52,037 nucleotides of DNA from positions 1 to 52,037 of the IMG/VR virus record IMGVR_UViG_3300025151_000050; one strand, given 5' to 3'. The position numbers and the translations under genes were made by a program. This stretch comes from a virus. Positions 1 through 8,670 of the stretch are shown here, one piece after another; position 1 is the first letter of the stretch; every line of letters begins with the position of its first letter. The notes below the pieces were generated by a model that was not told the origin of the DNA, searched no databases, and saw nothing but the letters and a program-made list of their open reading frames with translations.

Positions 1-119
1 ATGGTGTATTATCAGAATTAGTAGCACTAGGTTCAGGCGTTGCATATCCAAACTTTAGTGTATTAACCAAGTCTGAAGCTCAGACATTAGCAAATAGTTC
101 AACATTTACAGGAGAATAA
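1..119 (+). CDS. C-terminal end of a virion/tail-type protein (partial)
   Basis: An open frame enters from the left edge (first full codon at position 3) and stops with TAA at 117-119, giving 38 residues that end in STFTGE. The stop lies just before the lysozyme start, and the SD AGGAGAATAAG overlaps its last codons. The composition (Gly, Ser, Thr, Leu, Ala) resembles the tail and lectin-like proteins found at the other end of the window, so it is probably the last gene of the late structural run. No domain can be recognised from so short a piece. Confidence 0.55.
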   Translation, partial: GVLSELVALGSGVAYPNFSVLTKSEAQTLANSSTFTGE

Positions 120-120
120 G

Positions 121-543
121 ATGGTAAATAAGTTATCTGATGAATTAAGAGAAGCAGTAAAGTTATCTGAAGGATATAGAACTAGAGTCTACAAAGATAC
201 TTTAGGTATAGATACTATTGGCTATGGCTTTGCAATTAAAGATTTAGAACTAGATAAAGATATATGTGATATGATATTAGATAAAAAATTAAACAAGTTG
301 ATTAAAGATGTAGATAATAAGTTTTCATTTATGGATGACATTGCTGTAGAAGCACAAGATGTAGTTTATGAAATGTGTTATCAGCTTGGCATAAATGGAT
401 TTTCAAAATTTAAAAAGACTATTGCTTATTTAAGAGATGAGAATTATAAAATGGCAGCAATAGAAATGCTTGATTCTAGGTGGGCAAAACAAACACCTAA
501 TAGAGCAAAGCGTTTAAGTAATATTATTAAGGATTTAGCATGA
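121..543 (+). CDS. T4-type lysozyme (endolysin, glycoside hydrolase family 24)
   Basis: This 140-residue protein is a muramidase that would cleave the MurNAc-GlcNAc bond of peptidoglycan at lysis. The T4 lysozyme triad is visible with correct spacing: E17 (SEGYR), D26 (YKDTLG) and T32 (DTIGYG), separated by 9 and 6 residues as in T4 E11/D20/T26. The C-terminal half keeps the family pattern around QLGINGFSKF and the SRWAKQTPNRAKR block. No signal peptide is seen, so release should need a holin. The start has an SD (AGGAGAATAAG), and the gene overlaps the next small membrane protein by ATGA. Confidence 0.93.
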   Translation: MVNKLSDELREAVKLSEGYRTRVYKDTLGIDTIGYGFAIKDLELDKDICDMILDKKLNKLIKDVDNKFSFMDDIAVEAQDVVYEMCYQLGINGFSKFKKTIAYLRDENYKMAAIEMLDSRWAKQTPNRAKRLSNIIKDLA

Positions 544-689
544 TTGACAGCCTTAAAACACTATCTGTAAGCACAAGTGGCATGGTAGTTACATGGATGG
601 AATGGTTACCTGTGTTAGTTAGGATAGGAGTTGGAATAGCAACTATAATATACATAGGAGTTAAGACCTATAAAGAATACAAAAAATAA
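540..689 (+). CDS. Small single-span membrane protein, probable holin
   Basis: A 49-residue frame starts at the ATG overlapping the lysozyme stop (ATGA). It has one hydrophobic segment at about residues 23-41 (LPVLVRIGVGIATIIYIG) followed by a short basic tail (KTYKEYKK). Its size, topology and direct coupling to an endolysin without signal peptide suggest a holin that makes the inner membrane permeable. This is inferred from position and hydrophobicity only; small phage holins share little sequence. It could instead be another lysis accessory protein. Confidence 0.6.
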   Translation: MIDSLKTLSVSTSGMVVTWMEWLPVLVRIGVGIATIIYIGVKTYKEYKK

Positions 690-699
690 AAACGTAGAA

Positions 700-1458
700 G
701 TGCTTAAACGGGCAATAGTAACTCCCGATAAGCATTTTCCTTTACATGACCCTGAAGCAATTAGTTGTGTAAATCAAGCGATAGAAATAGTTAAACCTGA
801 TATCTATATAGATTTAGGTGATACAGGAGAATGGTCTTACTTTAGCACACATTACTGGAAAGGTAAGTTTGCGAAACCAATGGAAGATTTAATTCCACTA
901 TTGGACCAAGATGTAGCTGAAGTCAATGCTGGTATGGATTGGATTGATGCCTCTTTGGACAAAATAGGCTGTAAAGAGCGACATTTTATTCAAGGTAACC
1001 ATGAGGTATGGTTAGACAAATTCGTTACTAGATACCCGTATTTAGGCCATTATGAGACATCAAAGGCATTAAAGCTAAAAGAAAGAGGATATAAATATCA
1101 TCCTTATAATAAGAAAAAGAATTTAAAGATAGGTAAAATAAACTTTACACATGGAAAATATGTACCCAAATATCATGCTTATAAACATCTTGACCATTAT
1201 GGTGAGAATATTATGTATGGACACACGCATGACCTGCAAAGGTTTACAAAAACTTTTAATGGAGGTACTATAAGCTCGTGGAGTTTAGGTTGCTTAAAAG
1301 ATATAGAAGCTGATGAAGATTGGTTGGGTGGTAAGTTGACAAATTGGAATCATGCATTTGCAATAATAGATTTCTTTAAAGGTGGTAATTTTAAAGTAGA
1401 AGTAGTAGAAATTATAAAAGGAGTTACTACAGTATGGGGAAATTTAATTAAAGGATGA
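700..1458 (+). CDS. Calcineurin-like metallophosphoesterase
   Basis: This 252-residue protein begins at a GTG. The ordered metal-binding motifs of the calcineurin-like phosphoesterase fold are present: DKH at 10-12, GD at 40-41, GNHE at 99-102, TH at 150-151 and GHTH at 174-177. Such enzymes use two metal ions to hydrolyse phosphomono- or diesters, and the substrate cannot be read from sequence. The usual GDxxD is GDTGEW here. It lies between the lysis genes and tiny late genes. Phage members have been proposed to act in DNA processing or nucleotide metabolism. The next small gene starts inside its stop codon. Confidence 0.85.
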   Translation: MLKRAIVTPDKHFPLHDPEAISCVNQAIEIVKPDIYIDLGDTGEWSYFSTHYWKGKFAKPMEDLIPLLDQDVAEVNAGMDWIDASLDKIGCKERHFIQGNHEVWLDKFVTRYPYLGHYETSKALKLKERGYKYHPYNKKKNLKIGKINFTHGKYVPKYHAYKHLDHYGENIMYGHTHDLQRFTKTFNGGTISSWSLGCLKDIEADEDWLGGKLTNWNHAFAIIDFFKGGNFKVEVVEIIKGVTTVWGNLIKG

Positions 1459-1619
1459 TACAAGTAGTATTAGGTAATTTATTAGGCAAGTTTATTGCAA
1501 AGAAAGGTGGAATACATGTTCTGCTTTTTGTTGGAGATTTGATAGTAAAGACAACAAAGTCAAAAAAAGATGATGAGCTTTGGAAAAAAATAAAGCCTAT
1601 TATCAAGAAATATAAATAA
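1455..1619 (+). CDS. Small hydrophobic/basic protein of unknown function
   Basis: This 54-residue frame starts with ATG overlapping the stop of the phosphoesterase gene by ATGA, and has SD-like AAAGG just upstream. Residues 1-32 are mostly hydrophobic, including GGIHVLLFVGDLIV, and the C-terminal 20 residues are strongly basic with DDELWKKIKPIIKK. This could be an amphipathic membrane-associated peptide. The gene is supported by exact coupling to its neighbours; no family is recognised. Confidence 0.55.
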   Translation: MIQVVLGNLLGKFIAKKGGIHVLLFVGDLIVKTTKSKKDDELWKKIKPIIKKYK

Positions 1620-1630
1620 GGAGGTATGCT

Positions 1631-1765
1631 ATGCCATACGGTAAAGGAACATACGGAAGTAAAAAGGGTAGGCCATCAAAAAAAGCTAAGGCAGCTGCTA
1701 GAAAAAAAATGTCTCCAGCTAAAAGAAAAGTGATGAAGTCTAAATCTAAAAGAAAGAAGAAGTAA
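1631..1765 (+). CDS. Tiny highly basic protein (44 aa), possible DNA-condensing or virion peptide
   Basis: The frame starts at ATG 1631 after SD AGGAGGT and encodes 44 residues beginning MPYGKGTYGSKKGRPSKK, nearly half Lys or Arg. The GSKKGRPSKK block resembles AT-hook-like GRP cores. The next basic gene starts in its stop codon (TAATG). Small basic peptides like this occur in late modules of tailed phages. A nucleic-acid-binding or packaging-related role is inferred from charge alone. Confidence 0.6.
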   Translation: MPYGKGTYGSKKGRPSKKAKAAARKKMSPAKRKVMKSKSKRKKK

Positions 1766-1932
1766 TGTCTTTATATAAAAATATTAACAAACGTAAAAAA
1801 GCAGGAACAAGTCGTTCTAAAAAGAAGTCTACAATTTCTGCTAAAAACTATAGGGAGATGAAAAAAGGATTTCCTAATAGTAAAAAGAATAAAGCTAAAC
1901 GTAAGCGTAAAGCAACCAAAAAACGGAGGTAG
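1765..1932 (+). CDS. Second tiny highly basic protein (55 aa)
   Basis: This gene is coupled to the preceding one by TAATG. It encodes 55 residues with long Lys/Arg clusters at both ends and a middle segment NYREMKKGFPNSKKNK. It ends in KKRR, and the start of the next membrane gene follows after one base. Two successive basic peptides in the late operon suggest roles in the virion or in genome condensation; this is inference from composition. No catalytic motif is present. Confidence 0.6.
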   Translation: MSLYKNINKRKKAGTSRSKKKSTISAKNYREMKKGFPNSKKNKAKRKRKATKKRR

Positions 1933-1933
1933 T

Positions 1934-2212
1934 ATGTTAGATTTTTTAGTAAGTAATTCAACGTTAATAGGTGGTGTTGGAGGAGGTGGTGTAGTATTAT
2001 ACATCCTTAAAAAGATACCTAATGAAAGTATATGTAGCGTAATAGAAACAACATTTAAAAGCTTAGGTAGATGCATGACACTAGGACTTGGTAAATGGAA
2101 GTTTTCTAAAGGTGTTTGGAATAGTCAAATAGAGCCATGGTTTATTGACTTAATTGACAATATTTTTGGTAGTATTGTTAGAGGTTTTATTAAAGGATTA
2201 CGAAGCGACTGA
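1934..2212 (+). CDS. Small membrane protein, holin-like
   Basis: This 92-residue protein has an N-terminal glycine-rich hydrophobic segment at about residues 10-26 (STLIGGVGGGGVVLYILKK). An amphipathic region with aromatic residues follows (EPWFIDLIDNIFGS). The SD CGGAGG lies in the end of the preceding gene. Size and topology would fit a class II-type holin or a virion membrane-interacting protein. With the 49-residue protein at 540 there are two holin candidates, and this one is farther from the lysozyme. Confidence 0.55.
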   Translation: MLDFLVSNSTLIGGVGGGGVVLYILKKIPNESICSVIETTFKSLGRCMTLGLGKWKFSKGVWNSQIEPWFIDLIDNIFGSIVRGFIKGLRSD

Positions 2213-2250
2213 GCTTAAATTAAGTTTGCTTTTAGTTAAAAGTTGAAATA

Positions 2251-5235
2251 GTGCCAAGAGAAATTAAAAATATCAATAAATTTAATGGGGGTCTGAATAA
2301 TGCTTCGGACCCCAGTGACATTGAAGACAATCAAGTTGCTAATGTTAAAGGATTTGATTTTAGCAAGAATGGAAAAATTAGACCTATGGGCAGGTGTGAA
2401 GTTGATGAATCTTTACATAGCGTATATGGTAGCATTAGTCCAGGCTATGGATTAAATATATTTCGTTCATCTTATGGATTTCAACCATCTGAAGCTGGAG
2501 GTTTAAATTTAAGTCAACAAATAACTGCTCAAGGTACAACAGGTTCAAAAGCATCTTTTTATATAATGTTTGGAGATTACAATCATAATTTAGCTGATAT
2601 TGCTGATGGCTCTGGTGATAATAGTGGAAATTATGATAGTGATATATATTTTACATTAACTGTAGATGGCAGCACTATTATTGCTGAAGATAATCCTGTA
2701 GATGGCGGGTTATCTGCAGGTCAGTTTCCAGTTTATGATAGAAGTGACCAAAATCCAGATTATTATGATTTGCATAATACAGGATTTAATCAATCAACTG
2801 TAGATGCAGGTGTAGCAACATTATGTGATAATCTTATTACATCTATAAATGCAGGTACTGGTAGCCATGGATGGGTAGCTAGTGAATATGCTAGTAATCC
2901 TAGAGGAGTATTTATTGAAAAAAATGTTACAGGTGCAGCATATAATGACCAAGTAATATTTACATGGTATGGGTGGCCTACATTAGTAAACAGTATTAGT
3001 ATATTTCCTGGACCTGGCAATGTTGTAGAAACAGGGACTACTCCTAATTCTACAAAAACCTTTTCAGCAGCAGGTGGTACTGACGATGTAGCTGAGGTGC
3101 ATAAAATTAAGTTTTCAGGTACTCCAGTTGCAGGTGAAAAAGTCTATGTAAAAATAGAAGGTCAAGGTGGCGGGGCATTTTCTCATACTGTATCTCATAC
3201 TGTTACTGGCGGACAAACTGCTGAAAATGTAAGAGATTCAATTGATTCTTTATTAGATACTGCAGTTTCTGGAGGTAATCCTTTAAATGGAAAAGTAACT
3301 ATTTCTGAAAGTGATACAGGTGGATATTTTTCAATAATAACATCTGCTACTACAGGGGCTGGTGGAGCTTTGCAAATATCATCTTGGACATCTGATGGCA
3401 TAATGTCTAATGAAGATGTAGAAATATTATCTTTAGTAGATAAATATGGCACTTTAAAAGTACATGATAAAACAAATTCAACTCCATGGTCAAGTTCATT
3501 TAGTGATATAGGATGGGGAAGTGATTTTTGCAAACCTATTATGTTTACTGAAAATAGCTTATTAAGAATAGTTGATTCTAATTATTCTGGAATATTTACA
3601 GATGATACTGTAGATACTGACCATAGTGCAGGTAGTGGTGACAATTTTGGAGGTAACCCTAAAATATTAAGAATGGACAGTACAAGAAATTTAGCTGTAG
3701 GTATGGGTGTTAGTGGTACAGGTGTTGCTGCTGGCTCAGTTATTACTCAAATTGATTCAAATACATTATTTAGAGTTGATTTAAATACTACAGCTACAAA
3801 TAATAATCAATTAATGACATTTACATTTGATAATGCTAATAGAATAGTAGGTCCTATATATAAACCTTATTTATTTAATAGTCAAAAAACTATAAATGAA
3901 TTTTGTAATGAAGAAAACAAAATAGCTTCTCCAAATGCATCTACTCTTGTACGAAGATGCGATAATTCTTTGGATGGAGTTATAAATGATGGCACTATGG
4001 AGCTTAAAATAGTTGCTAGTGGCGTTTCAGATAGTGGTAATTGGGATGGGACATATAAATTTTATGCTAGCTGTGTATATGATGACGGGCAAGAGTCATT
4101 GCCTGATTTTGTATTTCATCATGATGGCTCTTCTACTGAAACATTAACTATTTCTGAAAAATCATTATTAGTTACTATTCAATGTGACCATGGAGCTAAT
4201 TACGCATTTCCTTTAAGACAAACAGGATTTAGAATTTACTGGAGTCAAGATTCAGATGGTTATGGAGAAAAGAATTTATTAGGTACTATAGATTTTAGAG
4301 AAGGATTTATACGTTCTGATGGCGGAGCTACTATAGGATGGAGAGATGAAACTAGTGGAAGTCCTGAAGTTGTAATAGCATCTACAGGTTCTAGTGGAGA
4401 GCAGATAGAAATAGAAACTCCTCCAGAAATAGAAACATTTGAATTAATAAATGGATATTCGCACAAAAATACTACTCTTACTGCAAGATATAAAACTATT
4501 GCATTTGGAGGAAGACGTGCATTTATAGGTAACGTTAGATATGGAACTAACAATAATGAAATAATTTATGCAGATAGAATTATAGTATCTCCTCCTAATC
4601 AAGTAGATGTATTTCCTGCTCCATATAATGTTATACAAACAAGTGTAACTGATGGAGATTCTATAGTTAAATTAGAAACATTTGAAGACCATTTATTAGA
4701 ATATAAAAGAAACTCATTATATATACATAACATTGCATCAGGAGACCCTGGAACTTTCTTTTTAGCTAGAAATATAAAGTTTTTAGGGATATCAAGTCCT
4801 AATGCTGTAGTTAAAACACCACATGGATTGTTTTGGGTAAATTACTTAGGTGCATATTTGTTTGATGGTAATCCTGAAGATGTAAAATATTTAGCTTATT
4901 TTGGAGATTCAGATAATAGTTCAGAAAGAATATCACAAGACACATTTACTACTTATGGAGCAAATAGTACAGGCGTGATGTGTGGATACGACCCTTCTTC
5001 TGATACAGTTATTATTAAAAAAACATGTGAAGCTACAACTACTAGTGGCATTGTTATGACATATAGTTTTAAAAATGATACATTTTCTTTGTCAGATAGC
5101 TCTGCAGGTACAGGGTTATTTGTAGATAATAAAGCAACTACTAACTTTGCAAATACTACCGCTGGTGAATTAATTTTAGGCGTAGATACTCCTGGAGGTA
5201 TTCCAGATGGTGATGATGGAGGCTCTCCAAAATAA
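2251..5235 (+). CDS. Large tail protein, probable tail nozzle/stabilisation protein
   Basis: This 994-residue protein starts at GTG 2251. Its N-terminus (KNINKFNGGLNNASDPSDI then DNQVANVKGF) follows a pattern common in large podovirus tail-hub and nozzle proteins of the T7 gp12 / P22 gp10 type: an F-x-GG-L-N block followed by a description of a reference state. The rest is beta-rich, with probable inserted Ig-like modules at about 280-390 and an SPPNQVDVFPAPYN segment near 780 typical of beta-propeller tail nozzles. It probably forms the tube below the portal through which DNA and internal proteins pass. The downstream gene starts in its stop codon. Confidence 0.65.
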   Translation: MPREIKNINKFNGGLNNASDPSDIEDNQVANVKGFDFSKNGKIRPMGRCEVDESLHSVYGSISPGYGLNIFRSSYGFQPSEAGGLNLSQQITAQGTTGSKASFYIMFGDYNHNLADIADGSGDNSGNYDSDIYFTLTVDGSTIIAEDNPVDGGLSAGQFPVYDRSDQNPDYYDLHNTGFNQSTVDAGVATLCDNLITSINAGTGSHGWVASEYASNPRGVFIEKNVTGAAYNDQVIFTWYGWPTLVNSISIFPGPGNVVETGTTPNSTKTFSAAGGTDDVAEVHKIKFSGTPVAGEKVYVKIEGQGGGAFSHTVSHTVTGGQTAENVRDSIDSLLDTAVSGGNPLNGKVTISESDTGGYFSIITSATTGAGGALQISSWTSDGIMSNEDVEILSLVDKYGTLKVHDKTNSTPWSSSFSDIGWGSDFCKPIMFTENSLLRIVDSNYSGIFTDDTVDTDHSAGSGDNFGGNPKILRMDSTRNLAVGMGVSGTGVAAGSVITQIDSNTLFRVDLNTTATNNNQLMTFTFDNANRIVGPIYKPYLFNSQKTINEFCNEENKIASPNASTLVRRCDNSLDGVINDGTMELKIVASGVSDSGNWDGTYKFYASCVYDDGQESLPDFVFHHDGSSTETLTISEKSLLVTIQCDHGANYAFPLRQTGFRIYWSQDSDGYGEKNLLGTIDFREGFIRSDGGATIGWRDETSGSPEVVIASTGSSGEQIEIETPPEIETFELINGYSHKNTTLTARYKTIAFGGRRAFIGNVRYGTNNNEIIYADRIIVSPPNQVDVFPAPYNVIQTSVTDGDSIVKLETFEDHLLEYKRNSLYIHNIASGDPGTFFLARNIKFLGISSPNAVVKTPHGLFWVNYLGAYLFDGNPEDVKYLAYFGDSDNSSERISQDTFTTYGANSTGVMCGYDPSSDTVIIKKTCEATTTSGIVMTYSFKNDTFSLSDSSAGTGLFVDNKATTNFANTTAGELILGVDTPGGIPDGDDGGSPK

Positions 5236-5648
5236 TGGCTGATGTAATATCATTTAAAAAATGGAACAATACTCCCTACTCTACAAATGGGGAAAAATCA
5301 TTTGAAACTAAATATCATTCTTTAGACTCTTCTAGTAATAAAGCAGTAGTCATGAAATTTGTTGTGAATCTATTAGCCTCTGCTGCAAGCAATGGAACTG
5401 TATTAGTTTACTATAGAACAAATACAGAAGGCTCTTATATATTATATGGAATTGGAGAAATTGCATATAATGCTAGTGCATCTGGTACTGAAGTGGTTAT
5501 AAGCAGTCATACTTCAGCTCCTATACAAAATGCTCCAGGTGTTCAATTTAAAATTACATTACAATCTACTAATGATGTGTCAATAAATAGTTATCATTTT
5601 ATGTATAGAAATAAAAGAAATTATTCTACTACGGATGTTGAGTCTTGA
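5235..5648 (+). CDS. Small beta-rich tail protein
   Basis: This 137-residue protein starts in the stop codon of the large tail gene (TAATG). The middle alternates hydrophobic and polar residues (VVMKFVVNLLASAASN, VLVYYRTN), as in a jelly-roll or Ig-like fold, and it ends with INSYHFMYRNKRN. It may be a module split from the large tail protein or an adaptor for the tail fibre encoded next. No specific family is recognised. Confidence 0.55.
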   Translation: MADVISFKKWNNTPYSTNGEKSFETKYHSLDSSSNKAVVMKFVVNLLASAASNGTVLVYYRTNTEGSYILYGIGEIAYNASASGTEVVISSHTSAPIQNAPGVQFKITLQSTNDVSINSYHFMYRNKRNYSTTDVES

Positions 5649-8119
5649 AACTAGATAAAAGATTATTAATGAAGCAAGAAAAGATACCTCAGGTAAAAGT
5701 GGGGTATCCTTCTCCTAAGGAAGGCTCTGAGGGAGATATGCAAATAAGAGCAGTTCCTAATAAGGGACTTTTTTTATTTTATAAATATGGTAATAATTGG
5801 TATGGCTCTAGAATGGAGAAATCTTCTGATATAAAGAATCCTAGGGATGATAGAAGAGTAGTTGTACAATCAGGAGCTAGTAAGAAAACAGGAGAAATAT
5901 CACGCTCTGGCAATACTTTTAAAGGTAGAATAGCAGATGGAACAGATAAAGAATTGTATAGAGCAGGCGGCACTGATATACCCGTAGCAGATGGTGGAAC
6001 GGGAGCGTCTACAGAAGATGGAGCATTAGATAATTTAGGTGGTACGACTGTTGGTAAAAATGTATTTAAAGCTGCATCAAAATCAGCGGCACGTTCTGCT
6101 ATTAGTGTGGATGAAGCAGGTACAGATAATTCCACTCCTGTAACTTTTGCAGCTGGGGCTAAAGATTATTTATCGCTATCTGGTCAAGAAATTACTGTAG
6201 GCTTAGTTGATTTATCTGATAATGTTACTGGTTTACTTGCTAAGTCTTCAGTAAATACAGCTTCAACATGGGCTGATTCAGACATTCCTAATTTAAGTGC
6301 AAATAAAATTAATGCAGATAGTTTTCATTTAGATAGAATACCTACTATACCTAATACTAAACTTCAGAATGATAGTATTAGTTTAGGTGGTGTAAGTGTA
6401 GATTTGGGAAGTAGTAATGCAACACCTGCATTTGATTTGCAAAACTCTACTAATACAAATTTAGATAGTATAAAATCAGGAAGTCAAATATCAGCAGCTA
6501 ATATATCTGATGTTGAATCATTTAGCCAATCAGGAACATATTCTGGTTTAACAGCAGGAACTGTAACAACTAATGCTAATTTAACAGGAGATATAACTTC
6601 TAGTGGGAATGCTACAACTTACAATAATGCAGTTCCAGAAGCTAAGGGAGGAACAGGTGTAACATCTACAACTGCTGTAGGTAAAGCATTACTAGGAATA
6701 GCAGATGGTAGTGGAGAAAGATTTATTAAAATTAATGACGATGAAACTATTACTGTTAGAACAGATTCACAATTTAGGGGAGATATAGGAGCAGGTACAA
6801 GTAATTTTGACGGAGATTATGGTTCATTGTCAAACATCCCATCTACATTTGCACCTATTATTGGGGCTGCTTCTAATCAAGCTTTAGCAGGTAATACTAC
6901 TGTCACTAATTGGGATGGAGGGTCTACTGGACTAACTGCAGGTACAGGTAGAACTTCTTTAGGTTTAGGTACTGCTGCTACAAAAGATACAGGAACAGCT
7001 GCAGGCAATGTTATACTTGGTAACGATTCAAGGTTATCTGATGCTAGACAATGTAACAATACTTTTGTTGATACTTCTACAGCAAGAAGTAATCTAGGTG
7101 TAGACCCTGCGGGTACAGATAATTCTACACCTGTCACAATAGCATCAGGAAAAGATTACATATCACTATCAGGACAAGAACTAACTCTTGGCAACATAGA
7201 TTTAACAAGTGATGTTACAGGAACATTACCTATAGGCAATACAGAGGCTAAAGTTACAGAGGTTGATGGAAATACTGGAGCTGTTACTGCAGCTGAAATT
7301 AGAGCTACTGCTTTGACTGACGCTACTGCAGGTCAATTATCTGCATCTAAAGCTATTATTACAGATGCTAATAGTAGAATAGATGAAATAAAACCAGAAC
7401 TTATTACCGTAGGAACTGGTAGTGGCCAAGGTGTAATTAAATCAAATGGAAACCATAACATTTCTATTTCAACTGGAAATACTACTACTGGTGCTATTAG
7501 TATTGTAAATGGAGCTAATGGTGCTATTAATCTTGCTACTAATGGAACTGGCGTAATAAGAGTTGGAAGTGGAACTAATCCAGGGCATATTACAACTAAA
7601 AGTGGACACGATTTAAAATTAAGTACTAATGACGATACTAATAGTGGCACAATTACAATTACAGATGGAACTGATGGAGATATTACAATTGCTCCTCAAA
7701 GAAATGTAGTTGCTAATAAGCCAATAGGTTTTACACATTATGCTCTTTCTGATATAAGTGGTGATGCAGCAACTCTTGATTTTGATTTTGGTACTAATGG
7801 AAATAAAATTAGGGTAGCATTTACAGCAGCTTCTGCGACAATTAGTGAAGCTCGATTAGTATTTCCTACTAATATTTCAGGAAATTATACTGTAATAGTA
7901 AAAAATCATACTAGTGCAATAACTAAAAATGAAATTACTTTATGGACTTCTAGTTTTGGAACTGCAGGTACAGATAAAGTAAATGTAAAATGGCCAAATA
8001 ATACCATTCCTTCAGTTACTGAATCAGACCCTAGCAGAATAGATATATTTAGTTTTTATTGGGATTGTAATGATAAAATTGCATATGGCGTATCAACATT
8101 AAATTTCTATTCATCATAA
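5645..8119 (+). CDS. Tail fibre protein with repeated modules
   Basis: This 824-residue protein most likely starts at TTG 5645, overlapping the upstream TGA by TTGA; ATG at 5669 is an alternative. An N-terminal virion-binding-like head (residues 1-100, GLFLFYKYGNNWYG) is followed by a long low-complexity fibre rich in Gly, Asn, Thr and Ser, with fibre signatures such as VADGGTGASTEDGALDNLGG. A roughly 40-residue block starting GTDNSTPVT recurs at residues 159 and 490, a 331-residue internal duplication. The C-terminal 110 residues look globular and probably form the receptor-binding tip. Confidence 0.8.
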   Translation: MKLDKRLLMKQEKIPQVKVGYPSPKEGSEGDMQIRAVPNKGLFLFYKYGNNWYGSRMEKSSDIKNPRDDRRVVVQSGASKKTGEISRSGNTFKGRIADGTDKELYRAGGTDIPVADGGTGASTEDGALDNLGGTTVGKNVFKAASKSAARSAISVDEAGTDNSTPVTFAAGAKDYLSLSGQEITVGLVDLSDNVTGLLAKSSVNTASTWADSDIPNLSANKINADSFHLDRIPTIPNTKLQNDSISLGGVSVDLGSSNATPAFDLQNSTNTNLDSIKSGSQISAANISDVESFSQSGTYSGLTAGTVTTNANLTGDITSSGNATTYNNAVPEAKGGTGVTSTTAVGKALLGIADGSGERFIKINDDETITVRTDSQFRGDIGAGTSNFDGDYGSLSNIPSTFAPIIGAASNQALAGNTTVTNWDGGSTGLTAGTGRTSLGLGTAATKDTGTAAGNVILGNDSRLSDARQCNNTFVDTSTARSNLGVDPAGTDNSTPVTIASGKDYISLSGQELTLGNIDLTSDVTGTLPIGNTEAKVTEVDGNTGAVTAAEIRATALTDATAGQLSASKAIITDANSRIDEIKPELITVGTGSGQGVIKSNGNHNISISTGNTTTGAISIVNGANGAINLATNGTGVIRVGSGTNPGHITTKSGHDLKLSTNDDTNSGTITITDGTDGDITIAPQRNVVANKPIGFTHYALSDISGDAATLDFDFGTNGNKIRVAFTAASATISEARLVFPTNISGNYTVIVKNHTSAITKNEITLWTSSFGTAGTDKVNVKWPNNTIPSVTESDPSRIDIFSFYWDCNDKIAYGVSTLNFYSS

Positions 8120-8670
8120 TGGCATTTAAAGATAACACATTAGAATTTAGTGACACTCAAATCTTTGATGTGCAATCAGGCATAGAAGTAATGATGTTTT
8201 GGGAAGTTCCTATAATGCAGAAAGCTGCAGAATACATATCACATAATAATGGAGATGTACTTGAAATAGGATTTGGCATGGGTATATGTGCTGATTATAT
8301 ACAAGAACAAGGTGTAAATAGCCATACAATAATTGAAATACATCCACAGATTTTAGAAAAGTTAAATGACTGGGCTAGTGGTAAGTCTAATGTAACAATA
8401 ATTGAGGGAGATTGGGCTAATTTAAGCCTTACAGATACATATGATGGCATCTTTCTAGATACATTTGGAGATGATAATTTAGATAGCTTTAAAACATTTG
8501 CATTAGAACGTATTAAATCAGGTGGTAAAATAACATACTGGAATAACGAACCTTCTGAAAATAATAAGTATGCATTCGATTCTATATCATATGAGCAAAT
8601 AAATGTAACTCCTGATGAAAATTTATACTTTGATGGTAATGTTTATTATATGCCAAAGGTAACAGTTTAA
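8119..8670 (+). CDS. SAM-dependent methyltransferase, guanidinoacetate-methyltransferase-like
   Basis: This 183-residue class I methyltransferase has motif I LEIGFGMG at 48-55, an acidic ribose-binding position in IIEIHP (E73), GDW at 97-99 and the motif IV-like FLDTFGDD at 112-119. The segment before motif I (MMFWEVPIMQKAAEYI) matches the pattern of eukaryotic GAMT/RMT2-type enzymes, which have a WETPYM block just before VLEVGFGM. This points to N-methylation of a guanidino or arginine group, though the substrate is unproven. It is embedded between tail fibre genes with TAATG junctions on both sides, so it is expressed late and may modify a virion component or a host metabolite. Confidence 0.8.
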   Translation: MAFKDNTLEFSDTQIFDVQSGIEVMMFWEVPIMQKAAEYISHNNGDVLEIGFGMGICADYIQEQGVNSHTIIEIHPQILEKLNDWASGKSNVTIIEGDWANLSLTDTYDGIFLDTFGDDNLDSFKTFALERIKSGGKITYWNNEPSENNKYAFDSISYEQINVTPDENLYFDGNVYYMPKVTV

